Source of the DNA: Larix kaempferi
Taxonomy: Eukaryota > Streptophyta > Pinopsida > Pinales > Pinaceae
Assembly (NCBI GenBank): GCA_027924585.1
Contig: BSBM01000994.1
Coordinates: forward strand, 9,493,001-9,557,000
DNA: 64,000 bases
Reading direction: 5' to 3'
Shown: positions 20,527-32,772 of the stretch, piece by piece
How positions within the stretch are numbered: the stretch's first letter is position 1
Layout: every line of letters starts with the position of its first letter
Position numbers and translations under genes: made by a program
Notes under the pieces: generated by a model
The model's database searches: none
What the model saw: the letters and a program-made list of their open reading frames with translations, nothing else
What the model was told of the DNA's origin: nothing

Positions 20527-21699
20527 CAACTTAACCTAGGTGTCTTGATCCACCTACTTAAAATTTGAAAATATTGTCAGCTTGTAATTTTGTAATAATA
20601 GTTATCTAACTTGAAAAATAAAAAATTGCAATACAATGATATGGACTCTATTTTTATGAGTTACGTGGGTGTTGGCACCCCTAGAGGTGATGAGTAGCAT
20701 GGCACAAGCGATTGTGGTAGTGGTGATGGTCACAGGGGTGATGGGATCGTGATACAAGAAATGGTGGTGGTGGCAATGGCAATGGCCATGGGGCTAGTGG
20801 TGTTAGATGATTTAAATTTACAATGTTTTTTGATAAGCCATTGTTGATGCCATTTGTTTGTTTCTATCCTAGTGCTTTGATTTGTACTAGATCTGATTGT
20901 TATATATGAACTTATTTTTTATAATATTTATGGACTTCACAATTATTATTTGGAATTTATGATGCATATTGATGTAAATATATTTTATTAGTATTGATGA
21001 GTGTGGACTTTATTATGAATATTGATATTTTATAGTCTATCTCGTTTATAGAGGTGCATTTTATTACTATCTCCTTAATAATTGTGTTTCTTGTGTTGTC
21101 TGTGTAAGTGATGGTTTGCAACATTCTCTTGTCCATGTTCTCTATGTATTACTTTGTTGATGTATTTTATTTCTATCTCCTTAATAGTAGTGTGTTTTTT
21201 TGTTCTCTTTGTGTAAGTGAATGTTTGCAACTCTTTTAAAGAATTTCCTTTTAGTGAGATTTCACTAAATTACTAAAAAATGAACATTTACTAAATTATT
21301 GAAAAATCATTTAAAGTTCATTAAAGGAATCTCTTCTCCGCATTTGAAGTGACATTTTGTCATACATCAAAATTAAAAATTTAAAGCAAACGTTGCATAG
21401 TAAGTACGTAACATTGGCAAACAAGTTAATCGGATAAAAGAATAATGAGATAATAAAATCATAATATAAAATATAAAATATCTCAAATGTATAATGAGAT
21501 GAATTTATTAGGGTTATCATCTTAACGGTTTTGGAAATACTAGGACCGTCTGGTTAACCAAATTTAGTTTTTTTTCCTTTTTTTTACACTAGAAATGCTG
21601 GCCATGATGTTCTTTATTGGAATCAAGGGTCGGTTGGATTTTAACCCTGGTGGGCTGGGGAACATTGTCCCACCCAACCGTTACACTGTCCACTCGAGA
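20527..21699. other. Intergenic DNA between copia C and a solo LTR
   Basis: A GGTGGTGATGG-rich stretch at 20660-20830 could encode low-complexity sequence, but no frame is convincing. From 20830 to 21540 the sequence is AT-rich with a diverged direct repeat (TTTATTWCTATCTCCTTAAT near 21060 and 21168). Nothing else is supported. Confidence 0.4.
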
Positions 21700-21704
21700 C
21701 TAAC

Positions 21705-23637
21705 TGTAATATCCCTAATATAAAAAATTGTTCAATTTTGGCCAATTTCGAACCTTGGACCAGTGAAACCCCAAAATGTCCCAAATGCTCCCAAATGCTT
21801 TCAAATTCTGTATGGAAGGGATTGAGGGGTCTTAGGACATCCTAATACATCTACTGGACACTCATATATTTTCTAAAGGCCTTTAGGACTTGCATTAATC
21901 AAGGAGGAATGAAAGGGAACAATAATATCAATTTTCGATGTGTAATCCCCCACTAGTGACTGACTCTTTGGATTCCCAAACACTGTACGACCCTCCGTAA
22001 TTTATGAACAGAGGCTTGGAATAGGTAAAGGAATTCATTGGAAACCAAAATGCAGCATTGATCATGATCTACAACTAGTTATTGCACCCATCAAACAAAG
22101 AGTCGAGTCTAGACATTACTTGTAAATTGTGAACAATGGACATAGAAAATGTTGCATAAACTTTAATCAAATTCCCAAGGGGCCTGCATAGTTTAGTTTG
22201 GTCATATACAATACATCATGGGTTGCTTGAATAACTGTAAAAACTTAGAGAAAGTCTGATACAAAATAGATGCAAACTAATCCAAAAAGTCCATAAGAAA
22301 GTAGAGGGGAAACTAGCTCGAATTAGTGGTTTGCTTGGAATTTTTACATGATAAACATAGGATTTCAAGCTGTGGCTCAGATATGCAACTCAAAAAAATG
22401 CCATACATCGGATCTTATAAAAATGGAGTCACAAAATCATCCTCCACAAGTTTTATACAACTATGAGTGCGCCATCAACACTAGAACATGGACATTGAGA
22501 AGAATATGTGAGAAGAGAAATGAGAAGAAGATCTATGAGAGGAATTCGAACTGAAGAGGGACTTGAACCTGCAATAAACACACCCTTTCAGCTCTGATAA
22601 GAGATCTGAATGGCCTCTCCTCCAACCAACTTGGACAGGGATCTTTCAACTTCGAAATTGGTTCAATAGCAGGGAAGGTAAACACCCACCGTGCAAGGAC
22701 AAGCTAAGCTCTCCAAGAGTGCAAAAAAAAAATGATCCAAAAGCTTCTCTCCTTTGTTGTCCTCTCTTTTTATTAACTTCATGTGGACTCATGAGGTCGA
22801 ATTTCCCTCCAAGAAACTCAACCAATTCGATTTAGTGCTTGATTCCTTCATGAGACACTTGTCCTCCCCATCCTTGCACTCCTCTTTCCCCAATTTGATT
22901 TGGGAATCTTGGTTGACCATAAATCCCTCTATGCATCCTCTTGGTGGCTATTTTTAACCTTGATATGTCTGATTTGTCATAGGCCTGCCATCAGTTCTGA
23001 TTTTTTCATAGATTCCTTCATCATTGTTGTCATAAATGCCATGGAATCTTGTCACAAGTGTCACAATTTTCCTATTATGCTTCTTCCTCTTTATTGGGAG
23101 TTACTCTTCCACTCCAAGTCGAGCCTCCAATATTCTTGCCATGAATATTGCCTCTTCATCTAGCCCAAGTATGTTACCCTTCACCTCGAACTCGAATTTG
23201 TGTGAGAATGATGCCAAGTGTAGTGGGAATCTTGCCACATGTGGGTCCCACAACCTCTTATGCGCCCTCATGATCCAAAGGCACTTTAGTTTCCTCTTTA
23301 TTATTGTTTATTTGGCCCATTTAATGTGAATTGCAAGTCTAAGGTCATTTTGGGTCTTGTAGCTCCCTTATTTCAAATTTTGATGCTTCCATCCCAACCT
23401 AGGGAACTAGTAGGTTAGTGGAATTTTTACTCCATGATAATTTATTTGCATGGGGACATTACAAACTTTGAATTGGGAATTTTCTCTTCATGTGACCCAC
23501 CTTGTCCATTTGACTATAATTTTGCATTGTCATGCTTGGCAATTATTTGACCCTTAGCACCAATTTGACAAACTATCATGAACATGGCCAAGTGGCTTAG
23601 GCCATTGTGATCCAATGCAAAATTTGAGGACATGACA
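21705..23637. mobile_element. Solo LTR with CTAAC target duplication
   Basis: This 1,933-bp block begins TGTAATATCCCTAATAT and ends GAGGACATGACA. A perfect 5-bp duplication CTAAC lies at 21700-21704 and 23638-23642. TGTAAYAyCCC ends are common in plant Gypsy chromoviruses of the Tekay/Del type, so that superfamily is likely, but the assignment rests on the ends alone. No internal domain or second LTR is present, which fits recombination between LTRs. Orientation is unresolved because both ends read plausibly as a 5' edge. ORFs inside it (22754-23329) are short and unrecognised. Confidence 0.72.
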
Positions 23638-23774
23638 CTAACCAAATCAAGTTTACATGGTGCTAGATTCTAACTTCTTAATAAAGGTAATGGCGCAACT
23701 TCATGTATTTCCACAAACATTTTCCAAGGATAACAAGGTTTTATAAACTTATGATCATCAACAATCCCCAATCT

Positions 23775-24053
23775 AAAAATTTACTAAAATTTCTTATTGA
23801 TCTCAATGAAAAACACACAATTTTTCTTTATAACACAATCCTATAATCTCCAAGTTTTTTACTCAAAAATTTGAATAACTACACAAATGATTAAAAATGG
23901 AACGATGTTAAAATAAATTTTACTAAAATTTATTATTAATTTCAATAAAAAACACACAATTTTTCTTTATGATACAATCCTATAATCTCCAAGTAATTAA
24001 CAAAAAAATTTGAATAACTACACAAATGATTAAAAATGGAACAAATGTTAAAA
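23775..24053. repeat. Tandem duplication, ~139-bp period
   Basis: Two adjacent copies share AAAAACACACAATTTTTCTT and TTTGAATAACTACACAAATG. They lie in AT-rich DNA with no coding potential. The surrounding 23643-24807 shows nothing else identifiable. Confidence 0.85.
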
Positions 24054-24192
24054 TACCTTCAATTGGAAATATAATGAAATGAAAAAAGTTATTAATGAGA
24101 AAGAGAGCATAAGATGGAACAAATGTTAAAATACCATCAATTGGAAATAAAATGAAATGAAAAAAGTTATTAATGAGAAATAGAGCATAAGA
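24040..24192. repeat. Tandem duplication, ~78-bp period
   Basis: Two near-identical copies contain GGAACAAATGTTAAAATACC and AAAAAAGTTATTAATGAGAA. The array overlaps the end of the previous duplication, so the two events are stacked. Confidence 0.87.
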
Positions 24193-25065
24193 ATTTCTTG
24201 TAATTGATGGTTACATCCTTAATGCTAACAACTTGGATGATGAAAATGTCAACTTCACATTCAAGGCACCTCTTTATTGTTACCATCTATTAATATAATT
24301 TATGTGCGAAGTAGGCTAGACATTATGAACTGCACATAGTAATTTTATGTGCTTACCACATTTTGCACATTAAATTGTCTTTTTTGTTCCCAAACAATGG
24401 GAGATTTTAAATTTAAAAGATTGATGAGTGCCGCATATTGCACAAATTGTATCCTTGTATTTGAACAATAAAAAAATTTAGATTTAAAATATTGATGAGT
24501 ACTAAGATATAAAACTAAGTGTCATTGTTAAATTGATCATCAACAAAGCTAAGCAAATATTGAGCATTATTTATATTTTTCTTTCCCTTAAAAATGTTTT
24601 TCTGTTGTTTGTTTATCTAATAGTGTAATTGCCGTTAATCACCATCTATGCCCAGGCTTTACCCAATCTTAAAAATTAAGTAATTGGTAACCATTGAATA
24701 AATATAATTAAACGCATGATTAATCATCATTTGACCAAACTCAAAACACATATCATGAAATAGTGATGGCAATGTTTGGATAAATGTAATCAATCCTATA
24801 CTAGTTAGTTCAATGAGTTCATTTTTTTCCAGCGAAAAAAAACTACTATTGATATTCCATTGAATCAAATAGTACAAAGAAATTCCTGATTCAATACCCG
24901 AATAAGATATATAGCTTTACAAAACTTTCAGAGGATTCTAAATTTTCAAGACCCATTCTGATTTTCAGATATTCCTCAAACAGAAATACCCACCAAAAAA
25001 GATATGTAGAAAAATAATAGGCCGAAAGAAGAGGCCATCCGGAAAATACAAAGCATCCTGAGTTC

Positions 25066-25599
25066 TTAATCAAAAAAGAAAATGGAACCACTGTCCAACA
25101 AGCAGTTATCGCACCATTCTTCCCAAGCAAGAATACCTTCCGGGTCAGACAGAGCTTGTTTAGATAAATCATCTGCAAGAGAGTTATGCTCTCTATAAAT
25201 ATGCTCAAACATAATATTTTGATGCTTTGATATTTCATTTTGAGCACGAGAAATCCAATGTCTCAGATTTGTCACATTTAACTTGAATTCACCAGCTGCC
25301 CACTTGATTGTAACCCTGGAGTCGCCATAAACTTTAATTCTGACCAAACCAAAAACATTGGCCACCTTCAAAACGCACCAGAGAGCCATAAGCTCTGCTT
25401 TCATATTACTGCCAACCCCACAATCGAGCCTGACTGAGAAGTGATGGGAATCATTCAGATGAATCACACCCCCGACTGCGCATATCCCATTTTGTGTAGC
25501 ACCATCAAAGAAGAGTACAGGATGATCCACTACAAGAGAGAAATTACGATCTTTGACAATATTCTGTTTGGGAGCATTGGACTCAAATGCAGAAAACAT
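25066..25599 (-). pseudogene. LINE ORF2 RNase H domain
   Basis: This is the C-terminal part of ORF2, in the same frame as reverse transcriptase. It holds the four acidic residues expected of RNase H: FFDGATQNG, then MKAELMALW, VYGDSRV and HNSLADDLSK. Plant L1 elements often carry such a domain, whereas animal L1 elements usually lack it. TAG stops at 25681-25683 and just above 25600 separate it from the rest. The stretch between the stops reads AIWHTRNCALFKN, which is the normal linker. Confidence 0.9.
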
Positions 25600-25680
25600 C
25601 TTCTAAGCTATCAGACTGCATCTCATGATATCTGGGGGAGTGTTCTTGAATAGCGCACAATTTCTAGTGTGCCAAATTGC

Positions 25681-28163
25681 CTAGGAAATGCAAATGGCAT
25701 TGTTAAAAAACTGTTTGCAATGCCTGAACCAATTCAGAAGGCAAACATTGAAGGCACCAACATCCCATTGAAGAGAAATATTCAGATTTTTGGAAACAAA
25801 ACTCCATATTTTTTGAGTGAAGCTACAGGAAACAAATAAATGCTGCTTTGTTTCGGCATCTTTGAGGCAAAGAGGACAGCAACTAGGGCCAATCCATCCA
25901 CGCTTGCTCAAGTTTTCCCAAGTCTTCAATTTGTCCTGAAGAGCAAGCCATATAAAAAATTTAAATTTGAAAGGAATAGACCAAGTCCATAAACCTTTAT
26001 ACCACCAATCTGGGGGATAGATATATTTATCTTGTATGATTCTCCAATATGCAGTCTTGGCTGTTACAATACCTGTAACAGGATTCCCACCCCAAACTAA
26101 ACGATCAGAATCATGGTTTAATTTTACACCAACAACCTTGAGTTTTAAGATATAATTTTCCCAAACCTGGGCTAAGTAACCTGAAAGACCAAGGTCACTA
26201 GCAGACATCCAAACAGAAGTCCCGTCATCACCATTTCTGTTCAGCTGCAACTTATTCAGAGAAGACAAACCGATAACCTGTAAGTACTGTGGGATGATAG
26301 GAGGAAGGAGGAACGAGTCATCCATCCCAAGAATGGGATCAATACCAACATGAATTTTCACACCGGAGCCAACCTGCCAGCAGAGATCATTTTTTATCCA
26401 ATTGATAATTTTCATAAAGCCCCTCCAGATTGGAGAAAAATTCCAATTGGATAATTTTGGATTTCTTATCCAAATATGCACATCCAAATTTAAATATTTG
26501 GTTTGAATGAGACGAGACCAGAGAGTATTGCCAAATATAGCCCTCCACATACTTTTAAGTCTGAGCGCTGAATTAAAAGCTTCAGGATCTTTTACATCCC
26601 AACCACCAAACCTATAAGGTCTAGTAAGAGCCTTAGTAGCAACCATAGGAATCTTTGCATTTTCTGTTGATCCCGACCAGAGAAAGTTAAAAAAACATTT
26701 CTTGATGGCTTTGATAATGAAAACAGGCACTTTGAGCAAGGAAAACCAGTAGACGGGGATGCTCGTGAGAACAAATTTAACAAGAGTAAGTTTGCCCCCA
26801 ATAGATAATGTTCTGTAAGTCCAATGAGAGACTCGAGATTCAATTTTCCTTAATAGCCAAAACCAATCCTTGATGAGATAGTTGTTGGGCTTTAGGTTAA
26901 AGCCGAGATATTTAAATCCTTGATCAAGCGGACGACATTTGAAAGGAAGCACAACAAAAATATCCTTGAGATGCTCGTCATGCATAGATAAATGATAAAA
27001 ATTCGACTTTGCATAACTGACCTTCATTCCAGATGCATTGCAAAAGGTCTGAATTATTTCACTATACATACGCCATTCCTCCACAGTATCTAAGCCAACC
27101 ACTAAAACATCATCAGCAAATAAGATGTGTGAGATCACACAATCCTTTGTCAACTTGATACCTTTAATCAGACCACGATCCACAGCTTGCTTTATTAATC
27201 GTCTGAATCCATCCATGACTAAAATGAATAGAAGGGGTGAGAGAGGACACCCCTGTCTAATCCCCCGGGAGTAATTGAAGAAGTTGGATGGTGAACCATT
27301 AACCAAAACAACAATATTCATGGAAGTGATGCAGGCCATTATCCACTTAATAACCAGCGGGGGGACACCAATTCTGATAAGAATTAATCGAAGGAACGAC
27401 CAATTTACTCTGTCATAAGCTTTTTCTAAATCCATTTTGAGTAGAAGGGCCTTTTTCTTTTGAATCTTGATGCTATGCATGAGCTCCTGAGATATTCCAA
27501 TCACGTCATGAATCTGCCTACCAGATAAAAAACCAAATTGTTCAGCCGATATGTGATCAGACAGGGCACTCTTCAATCTATCAGCCAAAATTTTGGAGAT
27601 GAGCTTGTACAAAAGATTGCAAAGGGCTATCGGACGATAGTCCCCAAAAGATATGGGCTTGTTCTTTTTGGGAATTAAAGAAACAAAAGTGGAATTGAGG
27701 CCACCAGGGATGTAGCCATGAATTCTAGAATAATTCACCAGATCCATTAGCTCAAGGCCCAAGATGTCAAGGAAATGAATGTAAAACTCCACCGGCCAGC
27801 CATCTGGTCTGGGAGCCTTATCTTTGGCAAAGATTTTCAGAGTGGCTTCAATCTCTTCTAAAGTGACCTCTTTCTACATACAATCAGCACCTTGATCATT
27901 TATGAATCCGGGGAAAAGCCTTGCTACATTAATCTGATCCATCACATGACAGTCACCAGAATCACTGTAAATGTTGCCAAAAAATGAAGCAGCTTCAGAT
28001 TTTAGTGCCTCAAGTCCAGAAATTTGTTGGCCCTGATCATCAATAATATCCCAAATGTATTTCATATTCCTTCGGGCCGAAGCGAAAAAGTGAAAGAACT
28101 TCGTGTTTTTATCACCACAAGAGATCCAAATGGCACGGCTTTTGAGCCGCCATTTTTTTTCAT
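25681..28163 (-). pseudogene. LINE ORF2 reverse transcriptase and zinc-ribbon region
   Basis: The main open stretch is 27792-25681 (703 codons), preceded in frame by 28065-27874 with a TAG at 27874-27876. The reverse transcriptase motifs are in order: GDYRPIALCNLLYK, LLKMDLEKAYDRVNW, GIRQGCPLSPLLFIL and HILFADDVLV with the FADD catalytic pair. The thumb is followed by a conserved plant L1 tail ending in a zinc ribbon (CCPLCLKDAETKQHLFVSC). The frame is continuous with endonuclease except for a TGA at 28165-28167, where the codon was probably CGA. This enzyme would copy element RNA at a nicked target. Confidence 0.93.
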
Positions 28164-28164
28164 C

Positions 28165-29191
28165 TCACAACAATATTTCTTCCTTTTTTTGCTCAAATCT
28201 TTTCAAAGCTTCGAAGGATACAAAATTCAGAGAATTATGGAAGTTGGCATCTGTAGATTCCTGAATTTGTTTTTCTAAATGAGCAAGCTCCAACCTATCC
28301 TCTTTTTTCTTATTCTTGATCCAAACTGTAACCGCTTCTTTCAGATCCTTCAGTTTGTAGCAAAAATTAAGGACCATATTTGTATCATATACTTCACAAT
28401 TCAACCAAAAGGTGCGAACCATATTGCAAAAATTATCATCACTGAGCCAAGAGTGATTGAACTTGAACGGATAGGAAACACTGTGGCCAAATTCCTCCAA
28501 TTGTAGAACAATAGGCCAATGATCGGAAAATTTGTTATCAACCACCCACGATCGATGCTTCTGAAAGTGGCCAAGTAGATTAGCCTTGACAAGAAATCTA
28601 TCCAATCTTTTGTGGACACCATCAGTGCCAAACCTACCATTGGTCCAGGTTGGCAGCAGTTTATGAGGCACCACATCAATTATATCTGCATCCGCGAAAA
28701 ACTTATTAAAGAAAGTAGCTAAATCATCTAGCCGGGCAGAAGAACCCCAAATTTCTGACGCATTGCAGGTAAAGTTTAAATCCCCCGCAATGATCAAATC
28801 AGGAACATGCAGAAGCCCAGAATCACGAAGAGATTCCCAAAAGAGTTGTCTCTCCCGATAGGGGGCATAACAATTCAAGATGGAGAGAGTTTGTTGGAAA
28901 TCGCAGGAAGTACCCTTAAGAAGAATGCCCCAAGGAGTAATGAAGACCTTAAAAGCAAAAAAATCAAGATTCCAAGCAACAAGGAGCCCCCCCTGACATA
29001 CCACTAGAGCTTACAGTAGCAACTTCCCATTTAGGCAGGATCTTGCAGAGTTTTGAGATGGCAATCGAATCATCACACATGGTTTCTTGGAGCAGAACAA
29101 TGGCTGGGCCAGTAGCTTTGAATAAATTGGATAGGGCTTGAGCCCGGGAAACCCTACCCAATCCTCGCATATTGAGAGAGAGAATGGACAT
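28165..29191 (-). pseudogene. LINE ORF2 endonuclease domain, one frameshift
   Basis: ORF2 starts at the ATG of 29191 with MSILSLNMRGLGRVSRAQ. The stop of ORF1 and this start overlap as TAATG, a layout suited to termination and reinitiation. The domain carries VLLQETM, IIAGDLNFT, RLDRFLV and FSDHWPI, the catalytic set of the exonuclease-endonuclease-phosphatase family. A seven-base G run (28987-28993 as C on the plus strand) has one base too many. It shifts SGMSGG out of frame with the following LLVAWNLDFF. Confidence 0.92.
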
Positions 29192-30987
29192 TATGAAACA
29201 CCCATAGAGTGGGACATAGCTTTAAGCCCCGAAACACAGTCATTTTCCTCCCCTTCCACATCCGCCAATCTCTTTGAAATAGGAGTGTATGTATCTACGA
29301 CAACTGACACGGCATGATCAATATTCTTCTTTTTTTTCTTTCCCCTTCTGATGGTAACATTTTGGAAGTTGAGGGAATTCAGAGGTTTGGCCAAAGAATC
29401 ACTACCATGATTTATAGAAAAGGTAGGTAAAGGTGGAAATCCCTCCCTTTTCTCTGACAGAAGGTATCCACTCTCGGCTAACAGAGATCTATCATCAGGA
29501 TTATGAGCAACAATAATATGATTCTTAACAAGCGACGAAGAAGAGGAGATGAGCCCAGTGCGAGAAAATCCCACACCCATCTCAGCCCCAAAACAAGAAT
29601 CACCCCCTTCTCGGCTAGGGAAAAGAGAAGAAGGGAAAAAAAAAGTAGGGTTATCTGTCAAAGGAGGACTGTCAATAGTAAGAGATGATGAAACCGCGGG
29701 ATAAGAGGGTATGGGAACATCAGATGACAACAGGGAAGAGGAACCCACTACTAGCGAAGGGTCAGAAGGAAGATCAATAGGGATTGTTGGACCAGCTTTC
29801 TGCACAACGCTAGGGTTTGGTGAAGAAATATGAATGGGTTTGAAGGACCATCACCAACAGATGATCGAGGAAAATGAGTGGAAGAAGGAGATGAAACGGA
29901 GATTGGGGGCTTCTCCTCACGAAGCAAACCATGACCAACCGGGGGAGGGATAGGGGTGGACTCCTGAGAACCGAGCAATTTCCCCGAAACTAAATCATGA
30001 CGTAATCAAATATCACCAATAGAAATATGATGTGCCAAGACTTTTTCGGAATTTTCTAAAAATGCTAATTCATCTGCTGTTAAAGAAGGGAAAGGGTCAG
30101 GAGAATGATGACCAGACTTACCCGAATCAGGAGAAGAAACCTTGAGAGGACCAAAAGTGGGGGAGAAGCGTCCAAACGACGAAGAGCCCTCACCTTGCTT
30201 CTGACTGAGAGGGCATTCTGCACGAACATGACCCACTTTATGACAGCAAAAACATCTGAAAGGGATTTTGAAGAAATCTAGGGTTTGTCTCCAAAACCCT
30301 ATTGCCCCATACAATTTCAACATCAGCAGGCAAGCCAATCCTCGTATCAATCTCAACCATAACTTTAGCATACCGACGATCCATGCCGAACAAATTTTGT
30401 TTGTCTAGTCTGACGAATTTTTCAACTGCATTCGCCAAGCCAATAAGAATTTCTTTTGCCCAGAGTTCAATGGGTAGGGCCGGAATAATCATCCACAGAT
30501 GTCGGACGGCCTGTCATTCCTTAAGGGGGTCGAAATTGAGATGCCACCGCTTCAAATAGAGCGAACCCTTCTTAAACTCCCAAAAGACTGAGAGGATTTT
30601 ATCCAGACGTGCAGCCTCTGAAAAAGTGAATAAAATCCATCTGTTCATAAGGAGATTGATGCGCGGCGCCATTCCAGTAATCGGAACCCAGTGTTTGTTG
30701 ACCTAATCAATAATTTCAAATTTATTTCCAGATGTATATTCAAAACGGCCGACGAGAGCCCTCTCTAAAAGTTGCCCAATCTTATCTAGGTTAAAGTCTG
30801 CATCAATGTCGAAACGAGAAACAGAGGCCCAAGCTTTCACCGTTTTTAATCGCCGATGGGCTCGAGCCCTCACCCCCCTAAGGTTGTGAGATTTAGAAGC
30901 AACAGTGACAGAGTCTCCGGGCAGAGGACCAACAACAGGAGAGAATGCGAGATCGGCAATAGTACGCAAGGGTATAGACCCTTCCAT
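29191..30987 (-). pseudogene. LINE ORF1, CCHC nucleic-acid-binding protein
   Basis: The likely start is MEGSIPLRTIADLAF at 30987. The N-terminal half resembles the DUF4283 domain of plant L1 ORF1 (RINLLMNRWILFTFSEA, then AKVMVEIDTRIGLPADVE). A zinc knuckle FRCFCCHKVGHVRAEC (CX2CX4HX4C) lies near 30230-30260. The C-terminal half is serine and proline rich and contains a basic RRGKKKKKN patch. It is broken by a TAG near 30703, a TGA near 30493, a one-base shift near 30285 (T run) and another near 29840 (A run). Gag-like RNA binding is its expected role. Confidence 0.85.
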
Positions 30988-31509
30988 ATCAAAAGACAAC
31001 CGGATCACTAGAGAGAACCACTAGGTGTCCAGATGTCCTGTCCGAACACAAAAGACAAAAAAGCCCCCACAAAAGACCGAGAAAATGGAAAAGTGCTAAA
31101 ATAGAAGGTCTGCTAACAGCAGGACAACCAACGCCAGAAATAGAATCTAGTACCCCACAAAATATTCGAAATATTAGGTTAAAAGGACGAGAGGCAGACT
31201 GCGATGTAGGCAACGGTTCCCACTTTTTTTATACTTGGCTGGTACTAGGTTGATCCAGCGGATCAGTTGGACTCCAAGTCGTCGCAGAGCCACCCAATCT
31301 TCAGATCAACCATCCATTATCGAAAAATCCTGCAGAAAGGCACATAAACCCTAGAAAAACCTCCATCGAAAGCTTTCAATGTCAGGTAAGCTTCAACTTT
31401 CAAAAATTACATAATATCATTATGTGCTACTTATCTTTCTTGTATTCTTATCAAAATGATACCGTTTCACACATGCAAATGCAAATATTAACGTATCAAC
31501 TTTAATGAT
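30988..31509 (-). other. LINE 5' region
   Basis: This is the sequence between ORF1 and the right-hand target duplication, about 520 bp. By position it is the 5' untranslated region and promoter. On the plus strand, 31330-31395 instead looks like the first exon of a plant gene. It has AACCCTAGAAAAACCTCC, then an ATGTCAG that runs into GTAAGC, a consensus splice donor. The duplication supports the LINE boundary at 31509, but the composition changes near 31215, so a captured or transduced fragment is possible. Confidence 0.5.
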
Positions 31510-31855
31510 GTTCAATGAGTTCATTTACATGGATTGTGTTTAACAAAGAAATATGATCCTAATGCATCTTACCCCATGGTACCCCATGGTAGAAGATGGA
31601 GAAAATGATAGAAACCACCCTTAACAAACTTCAAGCTATTAAATAGAAAATCATACATGAAGTAACATAAAAATTACACATGGATAATCGTTAGAAGAAG
31701 AGTGATTTTATTTTAAACATGTTTGAAATTTTAATGTACTCTTGATGTATTTCATATTGTTAATGTTCCAGAAGGGGAAATATATATATATATCGGATAT
31801 CTCTTATTAATTTGTTCATAGGGTTTATAAATTTTTCTAGCATTTCATAGTTTTA

Positions 31856-31959
31856 AGTGGTCTATGTAATTAAAAAAATTATTTATATAAACTTTTTAAA
31901 TAATACAAGTGGTCTATGTAATTAAAAAAATTATTTATATAAACTTTTTAAATAATACA
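31856..31959. repeat. Perfect 52-bp tandem duplication
   Basis: Two adjacent identical copies contain AGTGGTCTATGTAATTAAAA and TTATTTATATAAACTTTTTA. The rest of 31527-32209 is AT-rich with a short TA run near 31783-31794, and no gene was seen. Confidence 0.9.
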
Positions 31960-32209
31960 AATTTGTTAAGTTTTATGACGTCTTCCTGGAAAATCCCTTC
32001 CTTAGTTCAGCAGCGGAGCCTGTGTCATCTGTTATTAATCTTGTTCAAACCTGTTTGAAGTAACCCACGGAGCTCACCTACTCAAACCAGATGACATTAA
32101 TGACAACATTCATGGCACTTTCTTGATCGTTGTAAAGACAATCAAGGGTTTAATGGCGTCGACCTAGAGTTAGAAGTTTTGGGCAGCGTGGAGATTGCGT
32201 TTTTGGGTA

Positions 32210-32772
32210 ATGGCGAAGAACAAGAATGGTGAGAATGGTTTGCAGGTCATGGTTATGGTTTTTGTTATGGTTTGTGGGGTGCAGCTGGAGTTGGTTTTAG
32301 CAATGGGATCTATGTCTTCTTTGGCAACTTTTTATGGATAAACGGACAGGCTCTCTGGGTTCGTTTGTGGCCCGCAGATCCCGTCTGGAAAGCCGGAGAT
32401 GGGTAACAATATCCAAGTGCAGTTGGACGTCCCCACCCCGATGGCTTCTTCGAGCTACATTGAAATTTCTGCGGGGGTTAATCATCTGTGTGGACAGCCT
32501 TATTGCTGGGTAACAATATCTATGTGCAGATGGACGTCCCCACCCCGATGGCTTCTTGGAGCTACATTGAAATTTCTGTGGGGGTTAATCATATGTGTGC
32601 TCTGAGAAGATGGAGGCAGGGTGTGGATTGCGGGGATATAACATGACAGGATCGTATTTGCAGGGCATCCGGCTTGAATCTATCACTGCGGGTGCACTTT
32701 TTCACTATGGATTGTTTGCAGAGAATAGGACCGCTATTTGCTGGGGTGACGAGACAGGTAGTGGAGTTATCA
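32210..32772 (+). pseudogene. CRINKLY4-like receptor kinase, extracellular fragment
   Basis: Starting at the ATG of 32210, a hydrophobic stretch (VMVMVFVMVCGVQLELVL) looks like a signal peptide. It is followed by GSMSSLATFYG, typical of the start of the CRINKLY4/CCR extracellular domain with RCC1-like repeats. Further on are SYIEISAGVNHLCG, RGYNMTGSYLQGIRLES, ITAGALFHYGLFAENRTA and ICWGDETGSGVI, in the family order. The fragment has an early stop after FYG, an internal 107-bp duplication, a frameshift near VDCG and missing segments. The kinase domain is absent. At about 32772 it passes directly into RBP45/47 sequence. It is a non-functional fragment. Confidence 0.75.
32401..32599. repeat. 107-bp duplication in the CRINKLY4-like fragment
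   Basis: Copies start at GGGTAACAATATC (32401 and 32508) and run through GGACGTCCCCACCCCGATGG to ATCATNTGTGTG. They differ at several positions. The unit covers one RCC1-like repeat (SYIEISxGVNHxC), so it could be a domain duplication or a mis-templated copy. Confidence 0.88.

Larger units (their letters stand above)
24825..31509 (-). mobile_element. L1-type LINE, near full length
   Basis: This is a 6.7 kb non-LTR retrotransposon on the minus strand. It carries ORF1 with a zinc knuckle and ORF2 with apurinic-type endonuclease, reverse transcriptase, a zinc-ribbon tail and RNase H. A 17-bp direct repeat GTTCAATGAGTTCATTT flanks it at 24808-24824 and 31510-31526. A seven-base A tail (T run at 24822-24828 on the plus strand) overlaps the left repeat, as target-primed reverse transcription predicts. 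All main catalytic residues remain. It is disabled by a handful of stops and single-base frameshifts. The 3' untranslated region is 24825-25065. Confidence 0.93.

Noticed and set aside
23405-23463. Alternative right end (GGGGACATTACA) for the solo LTR at 21705
   Set aside because: The following bases do not repeat the left flank, whereas the end at 23637 gives a perfect CTAAC duplication.
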